Source: SHZL01 sp963784425
GTDB taxonomy: Bacteria; Pseudomonadota; Gammaproteobacteria; Xanthomonadales; SZUA-36
DNA: 64,000 bases
Assembly (NCBI GenBank): GCA_963784425.1
Contig: CAWARM010000013.1
Span: forward strand, 1 to 64,000
Direction: 5' to 3'
Under the pieces are notes generated by a model. The model did no database searches and was not told where the DNA came from. It saw only the letters and a program-made list of their open reading frames with translations. Below, piece after piece: positions 8,652 to 17,399 of this stretch. Every line of letters starts with the position of its first letter. Positions within the stretch are counted from its first letter, which is position 1. A program made the translations under genes and the position numbers.

Positions 8652-11159
8652 ATGAGCATTGACCACCCCAAGCCCGGTTTGCTGGCATCGCTGTACCTGC
8701 GTTGGTTGATGCTATTGCAGGGCATTCTGCACTGGTGGGTTCGCAGTCGTAGCCTGCCGGACCCCATGAGCGATTTACACCTGGATCCGGACAAACCGGT
8801 GTGTTACGCCATAGACACCTACGCCCTGACGTCCATCCTGATCCTGGACCAGGCCTGCCGCGACCTGAAACTGCCCCGGCCCCTGCTGCCGCTGCCGCTG
8901 GCAAACAGCAGTGAATCCCGCTCTTATTGCGCCTTGCGTCGCAAGGCCGGCCTGATTGTTCGTCACACCACGCCGCGCAAGCATTCGGAGATGCTCAAGC
9001 GACTGGTAGACCGGGTGGTCGATGGCGGCGAACCGGACATACAGATCATCCCGGTGACTGTGCTGGTGGGCCGCGCACCGGATCGTGAAACCGGCCTGGC
9101 AAAGATTTTCTTCTCTGAATCGTGGGAAGTCGGCGGCAGGATTCGTCGCCTGTTCAGCACGATCGTCAATGGGCGCAATACCTTTGTGCAATTCAGCCAG
9201 CCGATTTCCCTGCGTCAGCTGGCCGATGAAAACCTGGGAGCCGCGCGCAGCGTCAGGAAAGTCTCGCGCATCCTGCGCGTGCATTTCAGCAATGTGCGCG
9301 CGGCGGCTATCGGACCGGACCTGTCCCACCGCCGCACCGTGGTCGACTCGATATTGCTCAGTCCTTCCGTGGAAAAAGCCATCGAAGACCAGGCCAAGGC
9401 GGACAAGAGCAGCGTGCCGAAAGCATGGCGCAAGGCGCGCAAATTCGCTTTCGAAATCGCTGCGGACTATTCCTACGCCTTTGTGCGCGTGTCTGCCCTG
9501 GTCCTTTCCTGGTTCTGGAATCGCATATACGACGGCGTCGAGCTGCAACACTTCCGTGAATTCCAGCAAGTAGCGCCCGATTACACGGTCATTTATGTGC
9601 CCTGTCACCGCAGCCACATGGACTACCTGCTGGTTTCCTATTTTGTCTACCACAACGGTCTCGTGCCGCCACATGTGGCGGCTGGGATTAACTTGAACCT
9701 GCCCATCGTCGGCCGGATCGTGCGCATGGGCGGCGCGTTTTTCCTGCGGCGCAGTTTCCGCGCACAAAAGCTTTACGCCGCGGTATTCAACGAGTATCTG
9801 AGCCGCATCCTGGCGAAAGGTACCGATATCGAATATTTCATCGAGGGCACTCGCAGCCGCACCGGCAGGTTACTGGCGCCCAAGGCCGGCATGCTCAACA
9901 TGACGGTTCGGGCCTATTTGCGCTCGCCCGATTCTCCGGTGATGTTTCAACCCATTTACCTCGGCTATGAACAATTGGTAGAAGGTGACAGCTACACGGC
10001 GGAACTGTCGGGCCAGAGCAAAAAATCCGAGTCCCTGCGCGACCTACCCAAGGTATTCGGGGTGCTGCGCAACAAGTACGGCAAAGTGCATGTCAGTTTT
10101 GCCCAACCGGTATACCTGGATAAGCTGCTCGAGCAGCATGAGCCGGACTGGCGTGCCAGCACAAAGGGGAATTCCAAGCCCTCATGGATTAACCCGCTCA
10201 TTGATGAACTGGGCAACCGGATCATGACCGGCATCAACGAAGCCGCTCATGTCAACCCAATCAACCTCCTGGCCGTCGTGCTGCTGGCAACGCCCAAACA
10301 TACCCTGGGACGCACGGAGCTTGAGACTCAAATAGACCTGTACCGGGACATGCTGATCAATTGCCCCTACTCGGACAGGATTACCTGCACAGACATGTCT
10401 GCCGATGAAATTATCAAGTACGGCCTGGAACTCAAAGTGCTGGAGTCAAGCAGCCATCCGCTTGGCGAAATTTTCTCCGTCAAAGGCAAGCAGGCGGTTC
10501 TTTTGACCTACTTCCGCAATAACATATCGCACCTGATGGCTGTGTCATCCCTTGTCGCTGCAGGATTACTCAACTCACGCAAGGTGGAGCGATCACGCCT
10601 GTTGCGCATTGCCAAAGCGGTCTACCCCTTCCTGCAGCGAGAACTGTTCCTGCCCTGGGACGAAACCGGGTTCCTCAGGGCGATGGAAGACTCAATTGCG
10701 TGGCTGCAAAAGCGCGGCCTGTTGGTGGACACGCCGGATGACAATGAGTTGGAAGGCGCCGAAGGCAGTACCGAGGAAGCCTTGCAGTTGCAGTTGCTGG
10801 GCCACAGCCTGCTGCAAACGTTTGAACGCTACTTCATCACTATCGCCGTGCTCGTCAAAAACGGTTCGGGCACCCTGACACGCGGCCAGTTGGAACGGCT
10901 GTGCATACTCACGGCCCAGCGTATCTCCTTGCTGAACGAGTTTGACGCTCCGGAATTCTACGATCGCAACCTGTTCCGGCAATTCATCGACGTGCTCAAG
11001 TCGCACGGCGTGCTGTCCATCAACGACGACGGAAAACTGGAATTCGATGACAGCATCAAGGACATTACCGAAGACGCCAAGACCTTGCTCAGCAGGGAAA
11101 TCCGTCACGGCATAATCCGCGTCGCTCCCCAGGTACTGCAGGAAGCGGACTCGGACTAA
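8652..11159 (+). CDS. plsB: Glycerol-3-phosphate acyltransferase
   Basis: 835 residues from ATG 8652; E. coli PlsB has 807. It makes 1-acyl-glycerol-3-phosphate at the inner membrane, the first step of phospholipid synthesis. The HxxxxD catalytic box is HRSHMD at residues 319-324, followed by GAFFLRRSFR and the FIEGTRSRTGR substrate motif. The frame is open 55 codons upstream, but that stretch lies mostly in a palindromic repeat and MSIDHPKPGLLASLYLRW looks like a native N-terminus. No clear Shine-Dalgarno precedes it. It is monocistronic, with a terminator upstream and repeats downstream. Confidence 0.95.
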   Translation: MSIDHPKPGLLASLYLRWLMLLQGILHWWVRSRSLPDPMSDLHLDPDKPVCYAIDTYALTSILILDQACRDLKLPRPLLPLPLANSSESRSYCALRRKAGLIVRHTTPRKHSEMLKRLVDRVVDGGEPDIQIIPVTVLVGRAPDRETGLAKIFFSESWEVGGRIRRLFSTIVNGRNTFVQFSQPISLRQLADENLGAARSVRKVSRILRVHFSNVRAAAIGPDLSHRRTVVDSILLSPSVEKAIEDQAKADKSSVPKAWRKARKFAFEIAADYSYAFVRVSALVLSWFWNRIYDGVELQHFREFQQVAPDYTVIYVPCHRSHMDYLLVSYFVYHNGLVPPHVAAGINLNLPIVGRIVRMGGAFFLRRSFRAQKLYAAVFNEYLSRILAKGTDIEYFIEGTRSRTGRLLAPKAGMLNMTVRAYLRSPDSPVMFQPIYLGYEQLVEGDSYTAELSGQSKKSESLRDLPKVFGVLRNKYGKVHVSFAQPVYLDKLLEQHEPDWRASTKGNSKPSWINPLIDELGNRIMTGINEAAHVNPINLLAVVLLATPKHTLGRTELETQIDLYRDMLINCPYSDRITCTDMSADEIIKYGLELKVLESSSHPLGEIFSVKGKQAVLLTYFRNNISHLMAVSSLVAAGLLNSRKVERSRLLRIAKAVYPFLQRELFLPWDETGFLRAMEDSIAWLQKRGLLVDTPDDNELEGAEGSTEEALQLQLLGHSLLQTFERYFITIAVLVKNGSGTLTRGQLERLCILTAQRISLLNEFDAPEFYDRNLFRQFIDVLKSHGVLSINDDGKLEFDDSIKDITEDAKTLLSREIRHGIIRVAPQVLQEADSD

Positions 11160-11704
11160 ACCGAAACCGGACAGCGAGCGGGGAAACGGTGACCGGTAGT
11201 TAGCTTGGGGGCGCAACCCGCCGCTCCTACCGCTTCCCTTTTGGTTCAGTGCTGCGGCCAGTGAGCGGTGAGATCCTTCAGGACACGCTGCAAGTACATC
11301 CATGTAAGCTCCTCGCCAGCTTCCCTGCTGGCGACGGTCCTGAAGGATCTCCCCCCTCCCTGTCCTCACGCTATCGCGGGGGGAAGCTACACTATCAAGG
11401 CCTCATCGGTATCGCAGCGCCAAGCAAGCCGCGGCGGGGAGCCTTTCCCGGGAGCGTATGCGGCAGGGCCGGGATTGCTCCCGGCAATCCTTCTGCATTT
11501 CCTGCACCCCTGGAGGTCGAAGCTGGCGAGGTGCTTACAGGGCTAAGCGAGATGTGGCGGAGATCTCCTCCCAGGAGCGTATGAAACAGGGATGTTTCAT
11601 TCGAGCCCCCATGGATGGGTTTACGGCGTCTCCTGGGAAGAGATATCGGCCGCAGCTCGCGCCCCCAAGCTGACCAGCAGCTCGTACCCTCGCGGTGAAT
11701 CCGA
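11160..11704. repeat. Gene-free stretch of nested palindromic repeats
   Basis: 545 bp without a credible gene. An outer inverted pair, TTAGCTTGGGGGCGC at 11200-11214 and GCGCCCCCAAGCTGA at 11659-11673, encloses two large hairpins. Hairpin 1 is 11270-11351 with 15-bp perfect arms (GAGATCCTTCAGGAC), an inner CGCCAGC/GCTGGCG stem and TACATCCATGTA. Hairpin 2 is about 11560-11647: arms with CCCAGGAG/CTCCTGGG, inner ATGAAACAGGGATGTTTCAT at 11581-11600 and CCCATGGATGGG at 11608-11619. Short open frames here are repeat translations. The modular look suggests a composite of dispersed repeats. Confidence 0.75.
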
Positions 11705-11917
11705 TCAGGCGTCCATATCCGGAATCAGTTTGGACTCGAAGTAGGAGATCTGGTCTTTCAGTTTGAGTTTGCGCTTCTTCAGCCGCGTAAGTTGCAACTG
11801 GTCGATACCCGGGTCTATTGCCAGGCGCTCGATGGCGAGGTCAAGGTCGCGATGCTCTTCACGCAGCTCGGTCAGCTTGGCGACGATTTCGCCGGGATCG
11901 TTGGCATAGGTATTCAC
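11705..11917 (-). CDS. Small YdcH-like (DUF465) protein
   Basis: 70 residues from a GTG at 11917, with GAG just upstream as a weak ribosome site. The frame is open further upstream into ttcA on the opposite strand, but that part is not family-like. The body (LTELREEHRDLDLAIERL, then LKKRKLKLKDQISYFESKL) matches the DUF465/YdcH pattern of a short two-helix protein: an acidic helix, a Pro-Gly turn and a Lys-rich helix. Its function is unknown. It is divergent from ttcA, with 52 bp between the start codons. Confidence 0.75.
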   Translation of the reverse strand: MNTYANDPGEIVAKLTELREEHRDLDLAIERLAIDPGIDQLQLTRLKKRKLKLKDQISYFESKLIPDMDA

Positions 11918-11969
11918 ATTCTCAAGGATAGTACAGACTTGACCCAACGAATGACAATAACACGTTAAA

Positions 11970-12890
11970 ATGATGGAATTGGAACTCTGGAGTAAGCAGG
12001 TTTTGACTACGCGGGCGCTGCAAAAGCAACAGTATTCGAACAACAAGCTGGCCAAACGGTTGCAACGAAACGTCGGCCAGGCGATCGGCGATTTCAACAT
12101 GATCGGCGAAGGCGATCGCGTCATGGTGTGTCTGTCCGGCGGGAAAGATTCGTACACGATGCTGGATATCCTGCTGGAGTTGCGCAAACGGGCACCGGTT
12201 CATTTTGACCTGATCGCTGTCAACCTGGACCAGAAGCAGCCCGGATTCCCGCAGCATGTCCTGCCCGATTACCTCAAGCAGTTGGGTATTCCGTTCCATA
12301 TCATTGAGCAGGATACCTACAGCGTGGTGCGCCGGCTTATCCCGGAAGGCAAAACCACCTGTGGGCTGTGCTCACGCATGCGGCGGGGAGCGTTGTATAA
12401 ATTTGCCAGCGAACATGGCATTACGCGCATCGCCCTGGGACATCATCGTGATGACATCATTGAAACCCTGTTCCTGAATCTGTTCAATGGCGGCCGCATC
12501 AAGGCCATGCCGCCAAAGTTGCTGTCGGATGACGGAAATCACGTGGTGATCCGCCCGCTGGCTTACTGTACCGAACAGGACATTGCCCGCTACGCAGAGG
12601 AGCGCCAGTTTCCGATCATTCCCTGCAATTTGTGCGGTTCACAACCCAACCTGCAGCGCCAGGCGATCAAGGAAATGCTGGCGCAGTGGAAACGCAAGCA
12701 TCCAGGCCGCATCGAGAATATTTCCCGGGCCATAGGGCATGTATCGCCGTCCCAGCTCGCTGACCATGAACTGTTTGATTTTCGCAGCCTGGGGGCAGGG
12801 TCAGTACCCGAACCGGGGCGTGCGGACTGGTTTGTTCTTATGCACAGCGGTCCAGAGAGCAAAAATCATGGGGATTCGGGGTTGTTATAA
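11970..12890 (+). CDS. ttcA: tRNA 2-thiocytidine biosynthesis protein TtcA
   Basis: 306 residues from ATG 11970 (a second ATG follows at once). TtcA thiolates C32 of certain tRNAs using ATP and a [4Fe-4S] cluster. The PP-loop LSGGKDS is at residues 55-61. The cluster cysteines are in [12 protein letters not shown] and in IPCNLCGSQ, and [13 protein letters not shown] is characteristic. Length fits the family (about 310). It is divergent from a small YdcH-like gene and no terminator is visible after it. Confidence 0.95.
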   Translation: MMELELWSKQVLTTRALQKQQYSNNKLAKRLQRNVGQAIGDFNMIGEGDRVMVCLSGGKDSYTMLDILLELRKRAPVHFDLIAVNLDQKQPGFPQHVLPDYLKQLGIPFHIIEQDTYSVVRRLIPEGKTTCGLCSRMRRGALYKFASEHGITRIALGHHRDDIIETLFLNLFNGGRIKAMPPKLLSDDGNHVVIRPLAYCTEQDIARYAEERQFPIIPCNLCGSQPNLQRQAIKEMLAQWKRKHPGRIENISRAIGHVSPSQLADHELFDFRSLGAGSVPEPGRADWFVLMHSGPESKNHGDSGLL

Positions 12891-13020
12891 GAAAATTTGC
12901 CGGATAAAAGCGTATCCATTTGTTTTGTAACAATATACTGAAATTCGAATATAAGCCGGCAGACGTTTTGATCGTACACCGCAGATGAGTGTTTCCATAC
13001 AAGACAGCTTGCCCACAGAC

Positions 13021-13029
13021 TTATCCACA
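13021..13029 (+). promoter_or_regulatory. DnaA-box sequence upstream of argS
   Basis: TTATCCACA is a perfect 9-mer DnaA box, with a degenerate copy TTGCCCACA at 13009-13017. Both lie in the 265-bp ttcA-argS gap. A single good match may be chance or may mark DnaA binding; it is not an origin, since no cluster or AT-rich unwinding region is seen. Confidence 0.3.
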
Positions 13030-13155
13030 AGCCAAATCCGCAAAACGGCTCTTGCTGGCGCTTCTTATGCCCACCTCCAGAGCTTACAATAGCCCCCTTT
13101 TGGGCAACGGCCGCAGTTTGCGCAGCCAGGACCCATTGGAACACCAGGTTCAGCC

Positions 13156-14916
13156 GTGAAAGAGCATATCCAGGAACTTCTGTCGCAATCCCTGCACCTC
13201 CTGATCAGGGACGGCATCATCCCGCCCGGGCAACAGCCCGCGATCCAGTTGGAACGAACCAAGTCCAGTGAACATGGGGAGTTTGCCAGCAACGTAGCAA
13301 TGGCCCTCGCCAAGCAGGCCGGTATGCCGCCGCGCGAACTGGCGGCAGCCATTATCGATCGCATGCCCAAGTCCCAGCAGATTGCGAAAATGGAGATTGC
13401 GGGCCCGGGTTTCATCAATTTTTTCCTGCAGCACATTGCCCTCACCAGCGTAATCAACGAGGTACTGCTCAAGGGTGACCAGTTCGGCGGTCCCCTGCAC
13501 AGGTCCGGGGAGAGCATTACTCTTGAGTATGTCTCGGCCAACCCCACGGGACCGCTGCATGTTGGACACGGCCGTGGTGCTGCCTATGGCGCCAGCCTGG
13601 GCAATATCCTGCAACTCGCCGGTTACCGGGTGCAGCGGGAGTACTACGTCAACGACAACGGCCGGCAGATGGATATTCTCGCCCTGAGTGTCTGGTTGCG
13701 TTACCTGGAATTGTGCGGTGAGAAAGTCAGTTTTCCGGAAAACGGTTACCGCGGGGAATACATCTACGACATTGCCCGCCTGGTGCGCGCGGAATACGGC
13801 GATAAGTGGCGTTTCGCCAGCGTGGAAGTTGCTGACGGACTGCCTCCCGGCCCAGGCGCCGGGGGTGATGGCGAAATCTATATAGACGCACTCATCGCCC
13901 GGGCGCGCGGACTTCTGGCAGAGGCAGGCTTTGCCGTATTTTTCAAGGCTGCGCTCAACTCGATCCTGGGCGACATCAAGGAAGACCTGGCCGATTTCGG
14001 CGTGGTCTATGATTTATGGTTTTCCGAGAAGGCGCTGGAAGACAGCGGCGCGGTCCAGCGCGCCATCGAGCGACTGCGGACCAACGGCCACCTGTATGTC
14101 AAAGATGGCGCAACCTGGTTTCGTGCCTCGGCCCTGGGAGACGAGAAAGACCGTGTTGTTATCCGCGAGAACGGGCGCACCACCTACTTCGCTTCCGATG
14201 TTGCCTACGTTCTGAGCAAGCTTGAGCGCGGCTTCCAGCGTGCGATCTACGTACTGGGCGCAGATCATCATGGCTATGTGGCGCGCTTGCGCGCAGCCGC
14301 CCAGGGGTTTGGTGAGGATCCGGACCGCCTGGAAATCCTCTTGATGCAATTCGCCATTCTGTACCGCAACGGCGAGAAAGCACAGATGTCCACCCGCTCA
14401 GGTCAATTCGTGACGCTGCGCGAACTGCGGGGAGAAGTAGGCAACGACGCGGCGCGTTTTTTCTACATCATGCGCTCCCACGATCAACACCTGGATTTCG
14501 ACCTTGATCTCGCCAAGTCACGCAGCAACGAAAATCCGGTCTACTACATCCAGTACGCTCACGCGCGCATCTGCAGTGTGTTGCGCAACCTGGCGCAAAT
14601 GGATGCACGGCACAACCGCGCCATAGGCGAAGCCGCAATGAACCTGCTGACAGAAGAGCACGAATTGCAGCTGATGCGATCGTTGAGCCGTTTCCCCGAA
14701 TGCATTGATTCATCCGCTCGATTGCGCTCCCCTCACCTGCTGGCGCACTACCTCCATGCCCTGGCCACGGACTTGCACGCCTACTACAACGCGCACCAGT
14801 TCCTGGTGGACGAAGAAAACTTGCGTAACGCCCGATTGAATCTGATTCTCGCAGCACGTATCGTGCTGGGGTCCGGTCTCAAGTTGTTGGGTGTATCAGC
14901 ACCGGAAGAAATGTAG
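13156..14916 (+). CDS. argS: Arginyl-tRNA synthetase
   Basis: 586 residues from GTG 13156. It is a class I enzyme charging tRNA-Arg. The HIGH-type motif is HVGH at 135-138 within NPTGPLHVGHGRG, and the N-terminal additional domain (IQLERTKSSEHGEFASNVAMALAK) is present. The KMSKS region is relaxed (KAQMSTRSGQFVTL), typical of bacterial ArgS. The C-terminal DALR anticodon-binding domain includes HYLHALATDLHAYYN. The downstream SPOR-domain gene starts 21 bp after the stop; argS followed by an FtsN-like gene is a frequent gammaproteobacterial arrangement. Confidence 0.97.
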   Translation: MKEHIQELLSQSLHLLIRDGIIPPGQQPAIQLERTKSSEHGEFASNVAMALAKQAGMPPRELAAAIIDRMPKSQQIAKMEIAGPGFINFFLQHIALTSVINEVLLKGDQFGGPLHRSGESITLEYVSANPTGPLHVGHGRGAAYGASLGNILQLAGYRVQREYYVNDNGRQMDILALSVWLRYLELCGEKVSFPENGYRGEYIYDIARLVRAEYGDKWRFASVEVADGLPPGPGAGGDGEIYIDALIARARGLLAEAGFAVFFKAALNSILGDIKEDLADFGVVYDLWFSEKALEDSGAVQRAIERLRTNGHLYVKDGATWFRASALGDEKDRVVIRENGRTTYFASDVAYVLSKLERGFQRAIYVLGADHHGYVARLRAAAQGFGEDPDRLEILLMQFAILYRNGEKAQMSTRSGQFVTLRELRGEVGNDAARFFYIMRSHDQHLDFDLDLAKSRSNENPVYYIQYAHARICSVLRNLAQMDARHNRAIGEAAMNLLTEEHELQLMRSLSRFPECIDSSARLRSPHLLAHYLHALATDLHAYYNAHQFLVDEENLRNARLNLILAARIVLGSGLKLLGVSAPEEM

Positions 14917-14937
14917 ATAAGAAAAGGGAGCACGGCA

Positions 14938-15519
14938 GTGGCAAAACGAGGAGCAAGCAGGGGCGGGAAGAAACAGACACCTGCTTTGACATGGTTGTTT
15001 ACCGGCATTCTCATCGGCCTGGGACTGGCCTGGTATCTTGCCGCCAAAGGTTACATTCCGCAGGCCGGAACGGCAGTGACCGGTGACACCGCTGCGCAGC
15101 CCCACGGAGAGTCCTTGCTGCCGGAGGAAGTCAGCCCGGAAGAAGAAAAACCCGGCAAGTCCCGCTACGACTTTTTCACGGTATTGCCGGAAATGGAAGT
15201 AGTCGTTCCGGCACAGGAATTGGCTAAACAGCAGGAAATAGCCCGCCAGCAGGAAGCAGCCAACCCTGCGACCGTCGCCACCGTTTCTGATTCTTACCTG
15301 CTCCAGGTTGGTTCATTCAAGTCAATCGCTGAAGCGGACGAGATGAAAGCGCAACTCGCCCTGACCGGCATCGAGGCCACCGTACAATCCGTTAAAGTAA
15401 ACGATGCCAACTGGTACCGGGTGAGAGTCGGGCCGGTACAAGGCGCCGGCAAGGCAGACGAGATTCGGCTGAGATTACAGGCCAACGGCATCGACAGCCT
15501 GGTAATGAAAAACCCCTGA
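14938..15519 (+). CDS. FtsN-like SPOR-domain membrane protein
   Basis: 193 residues from GTG 14938 with GGGAG about 8 bp upstream. A short basic cytoplasmic N-terminus (AKRGASRGGKKQ) precedes one transmembrane segment at about residues 17-37, then a Glu/Pro-rich periplasmic linker and a C-terminal SPOR domain from about residue 120 (YLLQVGSFKSIAEADEMKAQL ending in VRVGPVQGAGKADEI). SPOR domains bind denuded septal peptidoglycan, so a role in cell division is likely; topology and the position after argS match FtsN. It overlaps nothing and faces the convergent batD. Confidence 0.85.
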   Translation: MAKRGASRGGKKQTPALTWLFTGILIGLGLAWYLAAKGYIPQAGTAVTGDTAAQPHGESLLPEEVSPEEEKPGKSRYDFFTVLPEMEVVVPAQELAKQQEIARQQEAANPATVATVSDSYLLQVGSFKSIAEADEMKAQLALTGIEATVQSVKVNDANWYRVRVGPVQGAGKADEIRLRLQANGIDSLVMKNP

Positions 15520-15544
15520 AGTCAGCCAGCCCAAAAAGACCGTC

Positions 15545-15578
15545 TGCCCCTGAAGACCACTTGCCCCTGAAGACCACC
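15545..15578. repeat. Two tandem 17-bp units between convergent genes
   Basis: TGCCCCTGAAGACCACT and TGCCCCTGAAGACCACC in tandem just after the SPOR gene. The end of that gene contains a related CCCCTGAAG. Probably a local duplication. Confidence 0.7.
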
Positions 15579-15611
15579 TGATGAACGCCTCAACGAGTTC
15601 CCTGGGCAGAT

Positions 15612-17399
15612 TTATCGCCCCCTGGGCGCACTGGCCACAGCGTACAGGTCGGTCACTGCAGGTTGGTTGTTCTTGTCCAAGGCTTGCCAGTTTGCGCGCC
15701 AGGAGGAAAAAGCCTGCCAGAGTTCACGCCCGTTCCAGGATTCCTCCGCACCCGGGCGAAAACCCTTCGCATCCAGCAGCAGCAGTTGTCGGGCCAGAGC
15801 CTGGTCCGGATTCTGGCGAATAAATTCAAGCACGCTGGCCGAACCACCGGCCGGGCCAAATTCCCGCAACCAGTGGCTGAGCGCACGGCGGGCCTGCCCG
15901 GCATCGCCTTTTTTACACGCCTGTTCGAGCCTGCCAAGCACGGCGGATTCGGTTGCGGGGATCCCGGTTTCCGGCGACTTTCCTGCCCGCAGTCCGCGGC
16001 GGGGAAACAGGAATATGCCGAGGGCGAGAGTAATCAGCCACAACGCAGCGAACAGAACGGTTAGCCAGTTCCAGTTCCAGAAGCGGGTTTCCCCGACCGG
16101 GGCTGCCAGCGGAGGACTCGCAGGAGTCAATTCGCCTGCGGGTGCCGCCGGGGCGGGCGGCGGTACCGGCACCACGCTGGAAGGCAGGACACGCAGTCTT
16201 TGTTCCGGCAACACAGCGGTCTGTTGCCGGTTGTTTTGGGTATCCCACCAGTCCAGTTTCAGTTCTGGCAGCACCAGTTCACCGGCTTTTTCCGGGACGA
16301 CCGCGTAACGAAACTCCTTGTGGCCCAGTACCCACTTACCGTCATTGCGGCTGATGCCTTGGGGCTGATCGGGGTAGATGCGGGCATCTTTGATCTCAGG
16401 CCATGTCGGCGCAGTTATCATGTTCTCCTCAAGTCCAACGGCATCCACCATGATGGTTCGGGTAACCGGCTCACCCACGGTCAGGGCGTCACTGGACGAA
16501 ATGGTCTGGCTGAGCTCGAGCGAACGCGCAGGTATCCAATCGCTACCGATGTAGCTGGAGGGCTTGGGATTGACGGTCAGCTCCACCTTGTCGCTGGATA
16601 CCTCGATGCGGCGACCGCGCACGGACGGTTGCCACAGCTTGTCAGTGCGTCGTTCCACCAGGCGACCGCTAAGAGTCATGGGTGGAATCACCAGCGGACC
16701 TGATCGCTCCGGGAAAATGGCGTAATGCCGTTCGAGTACCCGGTAGTGCTCGCCAGCACGTTCCGCCTGAAACGGAACCTCGTCCAGCAACCGCACTGCG
16801 GCCGACGCTGGTTCAGGCTGTGAAATGGCTGCCTCGGTAAGGCTCTGCTGATAGAACACCCGCACTGTCAGCAGCAATTGGGCATGCACGTAGTAAGGCC
16901 CGTCGTGCGGATCCACTTCGACTTCAATGAACACCGCGGGCGTCTCGCCCGGCTTGGGTTCCGGCGCCGCATCAACGGTCAGGGTCAAGGGTGAAGTCGT
17001 GATCGAACCAAAATGCAGCGGAGGTACCGTAAGCGCGCCGGTCTTGCGCGGCTCCAGGGTTACCATCAGCCTGACCAGTGCTGACTGGCTGCCATTGACG
17101 ATGGACATTTGGGTTTCCGATCTCTGGTCCAGCAACTCAAAGTCCTCCGCCAGGGCGCCAAAATCACCTTCGAGGCGTTGTTGCGGATCATCAGTCTGGA
17201 TGATGAGGGTTACCGTTTCACCCTGGACGATGTGGTCCCGGTCCAGTTGTGCAGTGACGTTTGCCGCCCGGGCCTGCGTGGCCGGCAATAAGGACAGGGA
17301 CAGCATCAACACCAGAGGCAGCAACATCGCCTGCCAGCCCCTGGCAATCCACTGAGCAGCCATCCATTGAGAGGCCGTCGATCGAGTCTGTTTCACCAT
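15612..17399 (-). CDS. batD: BatD-like protein
   Basis: 595 residues. A basic N-terminus and hydrophobic core ending in ATQARA form a signal peptide. The body consists of beta-rich repeats typical of BatD (VTAQLDRDHIVQGETVTLIIQT; FPERSGPLVIPPMTLSG). One transmembrane helix follows at about residues 434-456 (WLTVLFAALWLITLALGIFLF), then a cytoplasmic tail. It is the last gene of the MoxR/Bat operon and overlaps the BatB/C gene by 7 bp. Bat proteins are linked to envelope stress and aerotolerance; their biochemical role is unsettled. Confidence 0.85.
   Translation of the reverse strand: MVKQTRSTASQWMAAQWIARGWQAMLLPLVLMLSLSLLPATQARAANVTAQLDRDHIVQGETVTLIIQTDDPQQRLEGDFGALAEDFELLDQRSETQMSIVNGSQSALVRLMVTLEPRKTGALTVPPLHFGSITTSPLTLTVDAAPEPKPGETPAVFIEVEVDPHDGPYYVHAQLLLTVRVFYQQSLTEAAISQPEPASAAVRLLDEVPFQAERAGEHYRVLERHYAIFPERSGPLVIPPMTLSGRLVERRTDKLWQPSVRGRRIEVSSDKVELTVNPKPSSYIGSDWIPARSLELSQTISSSDALTVGEPVTRTIMVDAVGLEENMITAPTWPEIKDARIYPDQPQGISRNDGKWVLGHKEFRYAVVPEKAGELVLPELKLDWWDTQNNRQQTAVLPEQRLRVLPSSVVPVPPPAPAAPAGELTPASPPLAAPVGETRFWNWNWLTVLFAALWLITLALGIFLFPRRGLRAGKSPETGIPATESAVLGRLEQACKKGDAGQARRALSHWLREFGPAGGSASVLEFIRQNPDQALARQLLLLDAKGFRPGAEESWNGRELWQAFSSWRANWQALDKNNQPAVTDLYAVASAPRGR

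Noticed and set aside
11249..11673. Open frames of 70-110 codons after plsB
   Set aside because: They run through nested palindromes with no ribosome site or family match.
13009..13029. Replication origin suggested by the DnaA box before argS
   Set aside because: Only one perfect box and one weak copy; no box cluster, AT-rich unwinding region or dnaA/gidA neighbours.
15545..15578. Tandem 17-bp units as a regulatory array
   Set aside because: Only two copies between convergent gene ends; most simply a local slippage duplication.
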